Assembly: GCA_031771865.1 (NCBI GenBank)
Contig: JASISA010000009.1
Coordinates: 1,550,001-1,614,000, forward strand
DNA: 64,000 bases
Source of the DNA: Nothophaeocryptopus gaeumannii
Taxonomy: Eukaryota > Ascomycota > Dothideomycetes > Mycosphaerellales > Mycosphaerellaceae
Reading direction: 5' to 3'
How positions within the stretch are numbered: position 1 is the stretch's first letter; every line of letters begins with the position of its first letter. Shown piece by piece: positions 51,971-62,984 of this stretch. Both the position numbers and the translations under genes were made by a program. Below the pieces are notes generated by a model, which was not told the origin of the DNA, did no database searches, and saw only the letters and a program-made list of their open reading frames with translations.

Positions 51971-53021
51971 AAAATCAATTTCCTTCCTCTCCTCTCGTGG
52001 CAATGCAACATCGACTGCCTGGAATCGTGCGATGAAGACACCTGAATGCCCTCGAGCCACCGTAGCACCGCCACAAACCACGCATGTGTGTCTGCCACAT
52101 GCGGTTCCATAGCTCGTCGTGTCTGCGCGCTAGCTCTCTAGATCTCTCTGGTGCACATTTATTTTAGTAGCAGCCCATGGTTCATCCTTGAGGTCGTATG
52201 TGCCATTCGAGTGCGCTTTTGCTATCCTGTACACCTCCTTCTTCCATTTGGCACCTAAGAAGTAGACCTGATTGCCCACTTGCAAGCCGCTCAGATTCGT
52301 GTTGCGAGTATGAGGCTCGAAAACTGGTCAGGTTTGAAAGGCGATGGTGCAGGCGGGCGAGATGGTATAAATCAAAGGCACAGACTGGGCTGTGACTTTT
52401 CGATCCTCAAAATAGAGGCGCCGCTCAGCTTTGCGTGCAGCAAGCGTTCACCAGAATTGTGTGAAGTTCGCATGATGGCAAGGGTAGCTCATGCAAGTAA
52501 TCAGGCAAGCGCCGCTCGGGCTCACTCAGACGAGGGGAACGGTACATTCAAGCCTCGTTTGTTGCAAGCACGCAAGTCAAGGCCTTAATTGCTGTCCGAT
52601 TGAGAGTCCAACGTAGTAGCGCATACACTGGAGAAAGTAGGCTGGATTGGCTTGTCATTCTTCAACGCTGGGAAGTCTCAATCGACAAACGAGTTCTGCG
52701 TGCAGCCACCTTTCTCGGATCGAGGTCGGGAGGAGGTGTTGCACTCGAATACGACTGGGCTTTGCCATCAGACTGAGGCTTATGAATGGCAGCTCCCAAA
52801 TTTATCCTCTGTGTCTTCCTGTAGGAGACCTCCAGGAGAGGGGGCTTTGCTTGTCCAAGGGGTTGAAGCACACTCAAGCTCATTACACCCGTATATGTTC
52901 CGCAATGTATCATTACAATAACTTTGTTTCCGCTCTTGGCTTCGATATGTGGAGTTGGCAGTGCGATGATGGGCAAGGACGCGTTGTCGATGATGGTCTC
53001 GCGTAGAAGGAAAGGGTGAGG
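51971..53021. other. Intergenic region, nothing supported
   Basis: About 1 kb. It probably includes the lost N-terminal part of the DUF6594-like gene near 52000-52100. The open frames at 52280-52590 and 52647-53006 have no recognisable feature. Confidence 0.3.
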
Positions 53022-53345
53022 TTACACAAAGATACTATATCCATTGACGAGCTCCCAACGACAAGCATCAAATATCGATTTGGTCGGCGTCAAGATTCTC
53101 CGATCGCCGAGTGCCAAGCAAACCTCAAACATGTCCCCTAGCTGTAGCATCTCTCCCCCCATCACTTCCTCGTACTCCATCAGCATTCCCATCACCTCCT
53201 TCATCACAAAAGAGTCCGTGATGCCGCTATCCCAGCAGAAATGGCATCGTTTCGAATCTTCGCAGCGTTCGATGGTGCAACCAAACCTGTGCTCACGAGT
53301 CACAACTCTAAACAACGTACTTCACTCCTCAAGAGTCAGTTGCAT
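53022..53345 (-). CDS. Possible small gene with an early in-frame TGA
   Basis: From ATG 53345 the minus strand reads MQLTLEE, then a TGA (53324-53322), and stays open in the same frame to 53022, reading STLFRVVTREHRFGCTIERC and Met/Glu-rich sequence (VMKEVMGMLMEYEEVMGGEM). A tryptophan codon would fit at the stop. No family is recognised and the frame may be chance. Confidence 0.25.
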
Positions 53346-53907
53346 CCTTAATATTGACTCCGGGAAGTCGAGAATGTATCACTCCTAATCTTCCTGCTTG
53401 CTTTATCCTACATCGTGATTCTCTAGTCCTAACGCTCGACTCCGTGTCTGAACAGGGGTCTTGATCGCCTGACGGGAATGAAGCACTTTACTGACTCGCT
53501 CCACTATCTCTCCGCGAACCTTATGCAAGTGATCTTGCGACTAGTAGCGGCAAACACGCGCACAACATCCCTTCACTCTCCAGAGCACGCAAGAGGCGCT
53601 GGCGCTGACAGAGCTTGCTTGAAGAAAACGGTCCAACACGCATGGGCATGACATTGATCTGGACCAATCAACGAACGAATCACGTCGATGAGATGAGTTG
53701 AGGAGAACGACGTTGAAGTCTTCGACAACCACTACTCAGCCAGCAACTGTAGCATGACGCTTCTCCTATGAGCGAGAAGGCTTCCAAGCCGAACCTATCT
53801 AGAAGCCAGATCTGGATGGAGAATTCGATCTTTAACCAGACAGATCAAGCACCTCCTCCGACAGCCTATGCTTCTTGCCATTGCACGCCTGCACCACGTT
53901 CGCAAAG
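53346..53907. other. Upstream region of the rhodopsin-domain gene
   Basis: About 560 bp containing the promoter of the gene at 53908. No further feature is recognised. Confidence 0.3.
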
Positions 53908-55304
53908 ATGGTCTCCGGAGGTCATGCCTCTGGTGGTGCAGTGATAGCTACTACCATCACTTTCACCATCGTAGCGGCAGCGTTGGTTGTCTGCCGGATC
54001 GTAACACGCAAAAAAATACTACGAATGGCTGGAGCTGACGATGCTCTGATTGCACTCGGACTGGTAATGCGCACTACTCTTCGATTGCAACAGACTGCTT
54101 GCTGACTATGTGCAGCTGTTCTCAATCCTCACCACTATTGCGATGTGCATGCAGGGTATTAGTACCCCTTCTCTATACTATGTGCTGTGCACTGACTGCC
54201 ACAATAGTTCCAAATGGCCTTGGTCGTCACTACGCCAGCTTAACCCCCAATGAAAAGGTTCTCGAGCTCGTCTGGCTTTGGGTTTCCATCTGGGTCTACA
54301 ACCTGGCATTATGGGCTGTTAAGATGTCGATTCTTCGCCAATACCTCCGTATACTTCCTGAAGGGAGCCGACACCGCACAGCGTGCCTCTGGACGATGGC
54401 TGCAATATCCGTGTGGACGCTGTGGACCTTTTTCAGCGCCGTATTCTCATGCTCGCCCGTCGCCAAGTTTTGGAACGTCACCATAAAAGGCACGTGCTTG
54501 AAGAAGCTTCCACTTTGGTACAACTCCCAAGAATCATTCTCATAAGGAATCTGTGCTTACTTTGGTGGCAGGTTCGCCAACGCTGCTGTCAACATCGTCA
54601 GCGATGTCGTGATTGGCATTCTTCCTCTCCCGACGCTCAACTCGCTCCGACTCCCGAAACGTCAAAGATACATCTTGATGTTTGTCTTCGGTCTCGGTGG
54701 TGTCTCTTGCCTCATGTCCATCCTCCGCCTCCGCGCTTTATACATCATCTCGGTGTCTACGGATCCCAGCTATGACAACCCAATGGCTGCCATCTACTCC
54801 AGCCTAGAGATCAATACCGGCATCATGTCTTCGGTACGTACATCGTAACGCGCATCGGCATCTAGCTGACCAAGACCACAGTGTATTCCGCCCCTGAAAG
54901 GCCTCCTATCCCGACACTTTCCGAAGTTCTCCATCGGCGACAGCTACTTCCACAACAGTCAAAAAACGAACCGCACCGGCAGCTCTACTCTTCGCAATGG
55001 CAGTACCGTGCCCGATGAAAAAATCACCTACAAGCTCGCACAACTGGAACAAGGAGATATCCACCAGAGCACTCCCCTCGACGACCACCATATCGAGCAT
55101 GTCGGTGCTTTCGGCGGGCTAGAAGCAAATGTAGATGCGATAGACCACGTTGGTGGATCACGTCCGAGGCCGAGCTCCGAGCAGTCAACGCTGAATGGTA
55201 GCACCGACTATCAACGCCCATTGCCTAGGCGCGAGAGATCGATTCCGATCGTGTTTGGCTCGCACGTTGTCAATGGCGAGCCGGCGCCGTATCCACGCTC
55301 TTGA
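53908..55304 (+). CDS. Fungal rhodopsin-domain integral membrane protein (PF20684/SAT4-like)
   Basis: Five exons (53908-54063, 54116-54155, 54208-54517, 54572-54833, 54882-55304) encode 396 residues with seven hydrophobic helices. Segments typical of this large fungal family are MAGADDALIALGL, NGLGRHYASLTPNEKVLELV, WVYNLALWAVKMSILRQYLR, CSPVAKFWNV and SDVVIGILPLPTLNSLRLPK. The C-terminal 140 residues are cytosolic-type and hydrophilic. The family lies near many secondary-metabolite and effector loci, but its substrate or ligand is unknown; it is not a retinal-binding opsin, since no lysine in a terminal helix context is evident. The ATG at 53908 gives the expected short extracellular N-terminus. 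Confidence 0.85.
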
Positions 55305-55461
55305 TTTAGCACTGCTGGAGTCATGCAATTAAGTCCTATGCGAAGCCAGCGGGACTGGTTCGCGGCTAGCTGGAGATTCGACTCGTACCACAAGTAACGA
55401 GTGCTCGGGAATAGAGGATGTTGATAGAGGCGTGAAGCTGCAAATGTCTCTCGCCGAAAGA

Positions 55462-55829
55462 CGCCGCGGCCAGTGATTAGTGGGTCATCATCCACCAAAC
55501 ACTATCGGATTTGAATGATATAGATCACAGTTCAGATAAGGGCCTTTGAATGATCTGAACGATCTGGATTTTGCCTCCTATAAATAAGATATGACGGTAT
55601 AGCGCTCAACGGCGTCTATGCACTAGCCTTTAGAAGGGAGAATTAGCCGTTAGAGGGAATATCACTCCTTCTAATTCTTCGGGTCTGCCTCTTTAGGTAG
55701 GCCGTGAACATCCAACTCATATCATTCTAATCCAGATCTCGGGCCGTTGATCCAGGTCACCACCAAATCAAATCAGATCCTACCTTTTAGTCGATCTGAT
55801 TCGAATGATGCTAATCACTGGCCGCGGCG
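55462..55829. repeat. MITE-like element with 19-bp terminal inverted repeats
   Basis: cgccgcggccagtgattag at 55462-55480 is repeated in exact inverse at 55811-55829. The 368-bp unit has an A/T-rich interior with several gatctga/gaatgat motifs and no coding capacity. The flanks carry imperfect 8-bp direct repeats (ccgaaaga at 55454, ccgaagta at 55830), suggestive of a target-site duplication. It fits a miniature inverted-repeat transposable element, but a chance or structural inverted repeat cannot be excluded. Confidence 0.55.
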
Positions 55830-56124
55830 CCGAAGTACTGTCCTGTCATGTGAAGGATGAAGAGTCCGTTACATTTGGGGCTTCTATATTCCATATCATC
55901 TAGCCCTCTACAATGGTGTCTCAGTAGCACTTATACTTCGCGTGATTCAGCCTTCATCTGGAGATAACATCTTCGTATTAAGAAAGAACAACTCCTGCAC
56001 GAGACTGAACGATCTATCATCGTATCATCTCATATCTACACAGCGCAGCAGCGTCCGTTCTATCGCCCATCAGGAAGGTATATCCCAAAACGCCGCCGTC
56101 CCGTCGTAACATCATCCACGACTT
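55830..56124. other. Intergenic region before the 5'-nucleotidase-like gene
   Basis: About 300 bp between the MITE-like unit and the 3' end of the phosphoesterase gene. A polypyrimidine-rich stretch lies near 56100-56130. No other feature. Confidence 0.3.
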
Positions 56125-58011
56125 CTATTCCTTCTTACACTCCCAATGCCCCTTCACCCACTCACTCATAATATCCGTCAACGTCTTCCCATCCAATGTC
56201 TCGCTCGTATCCTTCTTCTCTCTGTTTTCACCCAAATACCTTAGCGCAAGCAATACCCAATTCTCAATAAACTCATTATACACCAGATCGACTGTCTCAG
56301 GATCTTCCTTCGGAAAGGCAACATTTGTTCCAATGCAATTGGGTACATTGTAGAACTTGATAGGTTGGTGAATCGTATCGTCGCCGTCGGTGCCGGCGTC
56401 GTCTTTGGTGGTGTAGCCTGGGACTTGAGGCTGGTCCTTCTTCTTGCTGCTGTAAATCGGGATCTGGCCGTGCATGCCGTCGGGGAGATGTGGGTAGTCT
56501 GGGAGACCACTGTCCGGCTTGTCTTTGCTCAGCTGGTCGACGTACAGCATGCTTGCCGGGCTGACAGGTAAGTTGTGAGGGACAAGTTCTTCCAACTTCG
56601 TCTTGTCTTCGCCAGCGAGGGAGAGCATCTCTTCGAGCAAGATTGGCCCTTCGTTGTTCAGCATCTTCAAGACTCTGCTCGCAGACTTGTAGGGAACATC
56701 CTTCAGCAGTCCGAAGCCGCTCGTGAATGGCGAGACGAGGAATGTAGAATCGATTGTGAACGGTCCCTTGAAGATGTCGAAGCGCAACGCGCCGCTGTTC
56801 GTAATCACGATCGTTGGCACCTTGCTGCTATTCCAAGTATCCGGTAGAACTTCGTTCTCCATCCATGTGAGCATGCTGTCATCAGATGGGTACGGTGCCC
56901 GGCTCAACCAGAAGTCCCGCGGTGCGCACCCAAAGGCATGATCGAGCTTCAGATCCTTTCGTGCTTCAGAGATGGCCTTTGACACATTCTTGCCCAGCTC
57001 CGTGTCGAAATTCGTCTTATTCGTGCTTGAGTGTTGATGCAGCGAAAATAGGTTGTTGTCGATGTACATCCTCTTGTAATCCGGCGAAGCGGCATCAGGA
57101 AGCACAATATCCTTCTTCCCAATGCTCAATCCAGAGACAGACAAGAACCCCAACGTCTCCATGTATCGCCCACTCTCCAATCCCCAAGCCTTGTTCTCAA
57201 ATTTGCGATAGTCACGAATATGGGTGTGTCCTCCAAAGAATACAATCGGGGTATCCCAATTCACATCCCTGATCGCCTTGTACACAGCCTCAAATTCTGG
57301 ACTGTCCCTCACAGGCACATGTCCTGCTACAAGGAAGAGATCCACCTCCTTATCGTCGATCGCATCCTTGAACCACTGCTCTTTGATCGTATCCTCCACT
57401 TTCTGAACGACAGTATTATTCGCATTGCCCTGAAAGTTGAATATGAATCCAAACGCGACGACTCTTATTCCTTGATTCTTCGTCGTAAATTTCCGGAATC
57501 GTTTTGCGAGAGGTACTTGCTTCCCATCTTTCGGGTTGAAGATATCCAAATTGCTTGCAATGTACGAGTCCTTGAAATCCGGCACCACCTCGTCAAACTC
57601 CCTCACACTGGTATTCGCTTTGTACAGCTCATGATTGCCAACAGTTATCACATCAATGCTCTGATGCTTCACAATGTCCAACTCATACTTTCCCTTCGGA
57701 TCGCTGGCATCGTATAGTCCGTTTCCTTCGACGCGGTCTCCGGTATCGATAAGTAAGAGGTCGCTTCCATCGTCATCTGCTCGTTTGTGGAGATGATGTG
57801 CGAAGGAGATGTAATCGCCCCAATCAGCGGAATATTGAGCTTCTTGCAGATGACCACCGTGCCAGCCGTGTGTGTCTGTGGTGTGCAGGAAGTTGAGTTG
57901 TCCCCATGGTAGCTCGCGGAGCGGTGCGGCGATCGGTGAGGGAGCGGAGGGTTGCTCGCCTAGAGTCGCGTGGACGAGGGCGAGGAGTAACGGGATGCGT
58001 GAGAAGGCCAT
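56125..58011 (-). CDS. Secreted 5'-nucleotidase-like metallophosphoesterase
   Basis: An intronless gene of 628 codons. It starts with a signal peptide (MAFSRIPLLLALVHATLG, cleaved near EQPSA). The calcineurin-like phosphoesterase motifs are complete: FLHTTDTHGWHGG, LLIDTGDRVEG, VITVGNHELY, FLVAGHVPV and FFGGHTHIRD. These bind the two metal ions used for phosphoester hydrolysis. The layout, with a long C-terminal region after the metallophosphoesterase domain, matches the UshA/YHR202W-type group (extracellular or vacuolar). Several NxT/NxS glycosylation sites occur. The likely role is release of phosphate from extracellular nucleotides, inferred from family. Confidence 0.85.
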   Translation of the reverse strand: MAFSRIPLLLALVHATLGEQPSAPSPIAAPLRELPWGQLNFLHTTDTHGWHGGHLQEAQYSADWGDYISFAHHLHKRADDDGSDLLLIDTGDRVEGNGLYDASDPKGKYELDIVKHQSIDVITVGNHELYKANTSVREFDEVVPDFKDSYIASNLDIFNPKDGKQVPLAKRFRKFTTKNQGIRVVAFGFIFNFQGNANNTVVQKVEDTIKEQWFKDAIDDKEVDLFLVAGHVPVRDSPEFEAVYKAIRDVNWDTPIVFFGGHTHIRDYRKFENKAWGLESGRYMETLGFLSVSGLSIGKKDIVLPDAASPDYKRMYIDNNLFSLHQHSSTNKTNFDTELGKNVSKAISEARKDLKLDHAFGCAPRDFWLSRAPYPSDDSMLTWMENEVLPDTWNSSKVPTIVITNSGALRFDIFKGPFTIDSTFLVSPFTSGFGLLKDVPYKSASRVLKMLNNEGPILLEEMLSLAGEDKTKLEELVPHNLPVSPASMLYVDQLSKDKPDSGLPDYPHLPDGMHGQIPIYSSKKKDQPQVPGYTTKDDAGTDGDDTIHQPIKFYNVPNCIGTNVAFPKEDPETVDLVYNEFIENWVLLALRYLGENREKKDTSETLDGKTLTDIMSEWVKGHWECKKE

Positions 58012-58275
58012 ACTGATGGTGATGGAGACGAGATGCTGGAAACCTGAGAAGGTCGTGAAATGGACTCACTCGCTCTCACTCGTGGTCGTTCCTGCTGCCT
58101 CTTTCGCGTGATCCCAGCCATCACGGTTCCTGCAGCTGCAGCCAGGTGCGACGTCACGAACGCGTTTGGAAGGAGCTTGGGCCATGTTTTACGGGCCGGC
58201 CATCGGGCCGGGCCCCGAACGCATTTTCTCACAGTGATCGCAAGCTGGATTGGCATATCTGAACACAGTGCTATC

Positions 58276-60069
58276 TCACAGGAACAACCACTGCCCTATC
58301 CTCCTCACCTTCGTCTTCCATCCCTGCCCCTTGCTCCAATCTGCAAACCTCGCCTCGTCAAGCACCTTCTCCCTCTCCTCCTCACTCAATCCCGTATCAT
58401 ACCGATCCGTCACAAAGTCCATCTCTTCCAGCCCCCTGAATTTCGTCTTCTTCAATACCTTCCAGCCCACAAACATGACCGCCAAGACAGGTAGCTCAAC
58501 GTAATAGCTGACGAAAGCTACAGCTTTGAAGTGCGGACTGAAACAACTCCATCCTTGGACTAGCACCAGAAAGCTGTTTAAAACGACGGAGATGATAGGG
58601 CCGTAGGGGTACGTCCAGTTCTTGAATGGGAGGAGATGTTCAAGACCTTGTTTTCGAATACCAGAGCGGAAGCGAGGGGAAGCAAAGCCGATCGCGATCC
58701 AAGAGAGCTGATTCGAGACACCGACGATATTCTGTAGCCATGTCCAGAGCTGTCCGGTCCCGATATAGCTCGCACCGAAACATAGCCCACTAATCGAACT
58801 GGTCACAAGCACCGCTACCCATGGGACTTGATGCTTGTTCAGTCTTCCCAGAAACTTGGGAGCGTGGCGGTTGACTGCAAGTGAGTACATTAGTCTCGCA
58901 CCGGCGAATAGGGCGTGATTGCCGGCTGAAATGACGGATGTCATGACAACGGCGTTGATGAAGGAGCCTGCGACTCTGGATCCGGCCATTTGGAACACGA
59001 TTGTAAAGGGTGAGGTGTGGGCGTCCTTGGTCGCGAGGCCAGGGTAGTCGCCGGGGACGTTTAGGCCGATGATGAGAATTGAGAGGATGTAGAAGAAGAG
59101 AATCCGCCAGAAAACGTTGCGGACGACACGTGGGAGATTCTTCGCTAGGAAATGTCAGTACGATTTCGACGAAGGCGGGGCTTGACATGGTGCACGTACC
59201 TGGGTTCTTTGTCTCTCCCGCAGTGATCGCAATCGATTCTGTTCCGCCGTACGCAAAAGCAGCCGTCACAAAGACTGATGCGAATCCGCCGATGCCATTG
59301 ACGAAAGGAGCATCGCCCATGTAGAAGTACTTCGTCCCGATATATTCGCCCGTCGTGTTACCTCCACAGTTGACTACGATGCCCAGAATGATGAAGATCA
59401 CGATCGTAAGGACTTTCAACAAGGACAGCCAATACTCCATCTCGCCTACGCAGCCGTTAGATCTTCATAGTTTAAGCGTAAAGCAATTTTATGACGATTG
59501 ACAGTCTTACCGTATGCCCTCACAGTCACAATATTAAGCGCCAGTAGGACGAACAGAAATATCAGACTGAGCGCCCAACCCGGAAAATTGTCAGTCCAGT
59601 ATTGCAACAATAGTTGCAACGCAATTAGATCAGAAGCCGTCGATACAGCATCATTGAACCAGTAATTCCACGTAAGCGCAAATCCGAACGCATCATCCAC
59701 AAATCTTCCAGCGAAAGTGCAGAATGACCCAGCAACAGGAATGAACGCCGCCATCTCGCCTAAGGATAACATTGTCACGAAGACGATGGCTCCCACGATG
59801 GCGTATGATATGAGCATTGAGGCGGGACCGCCTTTGGCAAGAGAGTTGCCTGTTCCAAGGAAAAGACCCGTTCCTATCGTGCCTCCGATTGCTATCATTT
59901 GGACTTGCCGAGCAGACAGCTTCCTTGCCAGGGTTTGGGCGTTGGGAGCTTCCGGTGGCAGATCATCTTGGACTGCGCTGTGATGGGCAAAGGCCTTGGA
60001 GGTATCCGGTGCGTGGTCTTTGAGGCCTATGTCGTCGCTGGATTGTCTTTCTACACCGTGGGATGCCAT
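58276..60069 (-). CDS. Amino-acid permease (YAT/AAT family)
   Basis: Three exons (59511-60069, 59200-59445, 58276-59144) encode 557 residues. The protein has about 12 hydrophobic helices. The first carries the family signature ARQVQMIAIGGTIGTGLFLG and the next GPASMLISYAIVGAIVFVT; later matches are FGFALTWNYWFNDAVSTA, FAYGGTESIAITAGETKNP and ALFAGARLMYSLAVN. Such permeases import amino acids by proton symport at the plasma membrane; the specificity is unknown. The C-terminal tail (about 60 residues) is acidic. It diverges from the enoyl-CoA hydratase gene across 509 bp. Confidence 0.88.
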
Positions 60070-60578
60070 GCTGTATTTATTGTCTTCTTTACAGGTTCTC
60101 TTGGATTTTGCTTGGCATGATCCGCAGTCCGGTCCAGATGTATGGGGTATAGTGTGATGAGAGGCAAAAGAGAAGAGACTATAGCCTGAAACAGGTCGCG
60201 AGGAGAGAAACGACGTTGTGGTCCAACATGGAAAATCCTTACCTAAAAGTCCAATGGCGTGCTTGATCCTTTGCGAGACGTGGACAGTGGTTCAGCAGTG
60301 GACGACCCAATTATCCACTTGGATTGGCCACAAGGCTTATGAGCGTAAATAACGTCCGTTTTCTGAGAGAAGATACTCAATCAGTGAGAGGTTGGGCAGG
60401 AGAGAGCGTTCGGGCAAGTGAATAGAGCCAAGTCTTGGCAAGATGGCCTGAGCGCAAGCTAAACCCGAGGTCCGCTGTGCTCCACATTGACGAAGCTCCC
60501 TCGATGTCAATTGAACACAACAAGTCTGCTGGTTCAGACAACATAGCCTTTCGATCTGATTGAATAACTTTCACAAAG
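60070..60578. promoter_or_regulatory. Divergent promoter region of the permease and enoyl-CoA hydratase genes
   Basis: A 509-bp intergenic region between divergent genes. CCAAT-type motifs are seen near 60249. A TTATCC-type GATA core (minus strand) lies at 60311-60316. Nothing decisive. Confidence 0.35.
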
Positions 60579-61511
60579 ATGCTGGCGTCAAGAGTAGCAA
60601 GGCCAAGTGCCACACACTTCGGCCGCTTCATGGTCCCGCTGCGAACAAGACATCACTCCAGCGCAACCGAGAAGACATATGAATACATCAAAGTCTCAAC
60701 ACCGCGAGTTGGTGTCGGTTTGGGTATCCTCATATCCTCCAAACCCAACCACACTTCTCCTATCTAACGATATTGTCTAGTCGAAATCAACCGCCCCAAA
60801 GCCCTCAACGCCCTCTTCACCCCCCTCATCCACGAACTCAACACCGCCATGCGCTCCTTCGACACCGACCCCTCAATCGGCTGCACAGTACTCACTGGTT
60901 CCGCCAAAGCCTTCGCCGCCGGCGCCGATATCAAAGAAATGTCTACGAAAACATTCGCCGATGCCTATGGAGACGATTTCATAGAATCTTGGTCTGATCT
61001 CCCCAACACGATCAAGAAACCCGTCATCTCAGCGGTGAACGGACATGCACTAGGAGGGGGCTGTGAGTTGGCTATGATGTGTGATATTCTTTATTGTTCG
61101 GAGAAGGCGAATTTCGGGCAGCCCGAGATCAAGCTTGGTGTGATTCCTGGTGCGGGAGGGAGTCAGAGGTTGACGAGGGCGATTGGGAAGAGTCGCGCAA
61201 TGGAGCTCATTCTCACTGGCAAGAGCTTTAGTGGGAGGGAAGCGTGTGAATGGGGGCTCGCGGCGAGGGTCTTTGATACACCTGAGGCGTGTGTGGAGGG
61301 TGCGTTGGACACGGCTGAGACGATTGCGGGATACTCGAGGATTGCGGTGAAGGCGGGCAAGGAAGTTGTGAGCAAGAGTCAGGATTTTGGGATTCGAGAG
61401 GGAGTGGAGTTTGAGAGGCGATTGTTCCATGGGCTATTTGGAAGTGAGGATCAGAAGATTGGGATGAAGGCTTTTGCGGAGAAGAAGAAGGCGGAGTGGA
61501 CGCATAGGTGA
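60579..61511 (+). CDS. Mitochondrial enoyl-CoA hydratase
   Basis: Two exons (60579-60723, 60781-61511) encode 291 residues. The N-terminus (MLASRVARPSATHFGRFMVP) is basic and amphipathic, as expected for a mitochondrial presequence. The crotonase fold shows KAFAAGADIKEM, then VNGHALGGGCELAMMCDILY and FGQPEIKLGVIPGAGGSQRL, with both catalytic glutamates (in CELAM and QPEIKLG). The enzyme hydrates 2-trans-enoyl-CoA in beta-oxidation or branched-chain amino-acid catabolism. Its length and motifs match ECHS1-type mitochondrial proteins. Confidence 0.92.
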
Positions 61512-61618
61512 GGCAAGAGCGAGTGATGCTGGAATGAAGTATGTTGTACAACTATCTCGTGTCGTGTCATTGCAGATTCTCAGGTCTGTTATGGTTGTTC
61601 ATCATTGCGCTAGCTGGT

Positions 61619-61994
61619 CTAGATTTCCAAGTGATTGGCAGTGCCAGTCTGCTGGTTGGCACTCTGCTTCGCGGCATCAATCTTGGTCCCTCCAACAGTC
61701 TGACCGGTCTTGGAGTTGCCTGCGAGCTGTCAGAACATGTTTGACAAGCGAACGACATCAGGGTCTGCTTACCGCTGGCCATCTTCGTCAGGTCATCCGA
61801 GGCAGCCTGAGACTTCTTCTGCCCACTCGACTGCGTCTGCTCAGCCATCATATCGCCGATGGCAGTCGCGGCGCCCTGTATGTTGTCTACAGACAGCGTA
61901 TTAGTCTAATACCTCCTCAGACAGCTTCTTGAAAAGAATACTCACTGCCCTGCCCCTTCCACGCGTTCTTCATATCCTCCGCCATACTGCTCAT
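61619..61994 (-). CDS. Small hydrophilic Gln/Thr/Ser-rich protein
   Basis: Three small exons (61946-61994, 61773-61886, 61619-61719) with in-phase GT..AG introns encode 87 residues from ATG 61994, or 84 from ATG 61985. It starts MSSMAEDMKNAWKGQG, continues NNIQGAATAIGDMMAEQTQS and ends NSKTGQTVGGTKIDAAKQSA followed by NQQTGTANHLEI. The composition (Gly, Gln, Ala, Thr, Lys; no Cys) resembles CsbD/LEA-like stress proteins, which is analogy and not identification. The agreement of three exons in phase supports a real gene. It overlaps no other gene and is convergent with the enoyl-CoA hydratase. Confidence 0.6.
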
Positions 61995-62546
61995 GTAAGA
62001 ACCCGTGGTTGCTGTAGTAGTGAAGAAAGATGCCTGGGATTGTTCCTGGGGCTTTCGTCGCCTATTTGATGGAGCTGTCCGCGAACTACATCATCCTGAA
62101 TCCTATTCCTATCGGGCTTGATATATCCAAGTCGTTGGTTACACTGGAGCGACGTCACTGGTGAAGAAGTTGGCAGCATATGCAGGGATGAAGCTCGCGT
62201 CGCGTGGGGAAGGGCAAGGCGGGCGTTGCGCAATGATGTTTTGCAGCTTCTTCACTTCGAATCAACTCATGTGCATCACTCAGTTCCTTCGCCGGGTTTA
62301 TGTTGCCATCATCTGTTGTGACGGCATGGACACGATGTCATTGATGGAGAGTCTGAAATGGACTTGCACGTGGTTTCGCGTATTCCTGGCTGAATCTTGA
62401 CTCGACGCGTGCGTAGCGGCTCATTTCGGGCATGAGATGGATCATGTTCATGATAGGAACGGACTCTTTATTGAAAGACATCCGATAGATTGCTTCAGGC
62501 TCTAGACCGGTCATTAACGAGAGTCACTCACCTACAGCACTAGATT
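61995..62546. other. Intergenic region before the J-domain gene
   Basis: About 550 bp between the small protein's start and the J-domain gene, so it should hold the promoter of the former and the missing first exon of the latter. An ATG at 62449 opens a frame of only 15 codons. No decisive feature. Confidence 0.3.
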
Positions 62547-62964
62547 TTGTGGCGTAGAGGCGAAGAGCGAAGCAGCTTTAACAGCAGATACGCCAACATT
62601 AAAGAACCCACGACCGTGGATTACTACCGCGTCTTGGGCGTCGCGTCCAACCCGTCCGGCTCAGAGATCGAGAAGGCGTTCCACAAGCTTGCGAGGACAT
62701 TGCATCCAGATAAGTATATGCCATTCACAAAGGTTACTAAGACACAGGCTTTCCAGACAGTGAGATATATGGCGACATACGCGAATCCCAGGCATTGACT
62801 GCCACGTCTAGCTGCAAGCTGCGTACGAATGCCTAGCTGATTCCCTCCAACGAGCCGTGTATGATCGAGACCGCTTCCCGGCAGCCAAACCTGAATGGTA
62901 CAGATACGACCGACACTTGGAGCATCAGGCAAAGAAGAAGAAGAATCGAGACAGGTATATCTAA
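62547..62964 (+). CDS. J-domain (DnaJ/HSP40) protein, 5' end unresolved
   Basis: Two exons are clear: up to 62759 and 62812-62964 (GTGAGA donor, cgtctag acceptor). The J domain reads DYYRVLGVASNPSGSEIEKA, then FHKLARTLHPDKY with the HPD motif that stimulates Hsp70 ATPase, then KTQAFQT joined across the intron to LQAAYECLADSLQRAVYD. A basic tail (HQAKKKKNRDRYI) ends the protein at a TAA at 62964. There is no ATG in frame upstream of the domain; the frame opens after a TAG at 62541, so the start lies in an unseen 5' exon or has been lost. It is a short, cytosolic-type J protein. Confidence 0.6.
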
Positions 62965-62984
62965 CATGACCAGACGCTGAAATG

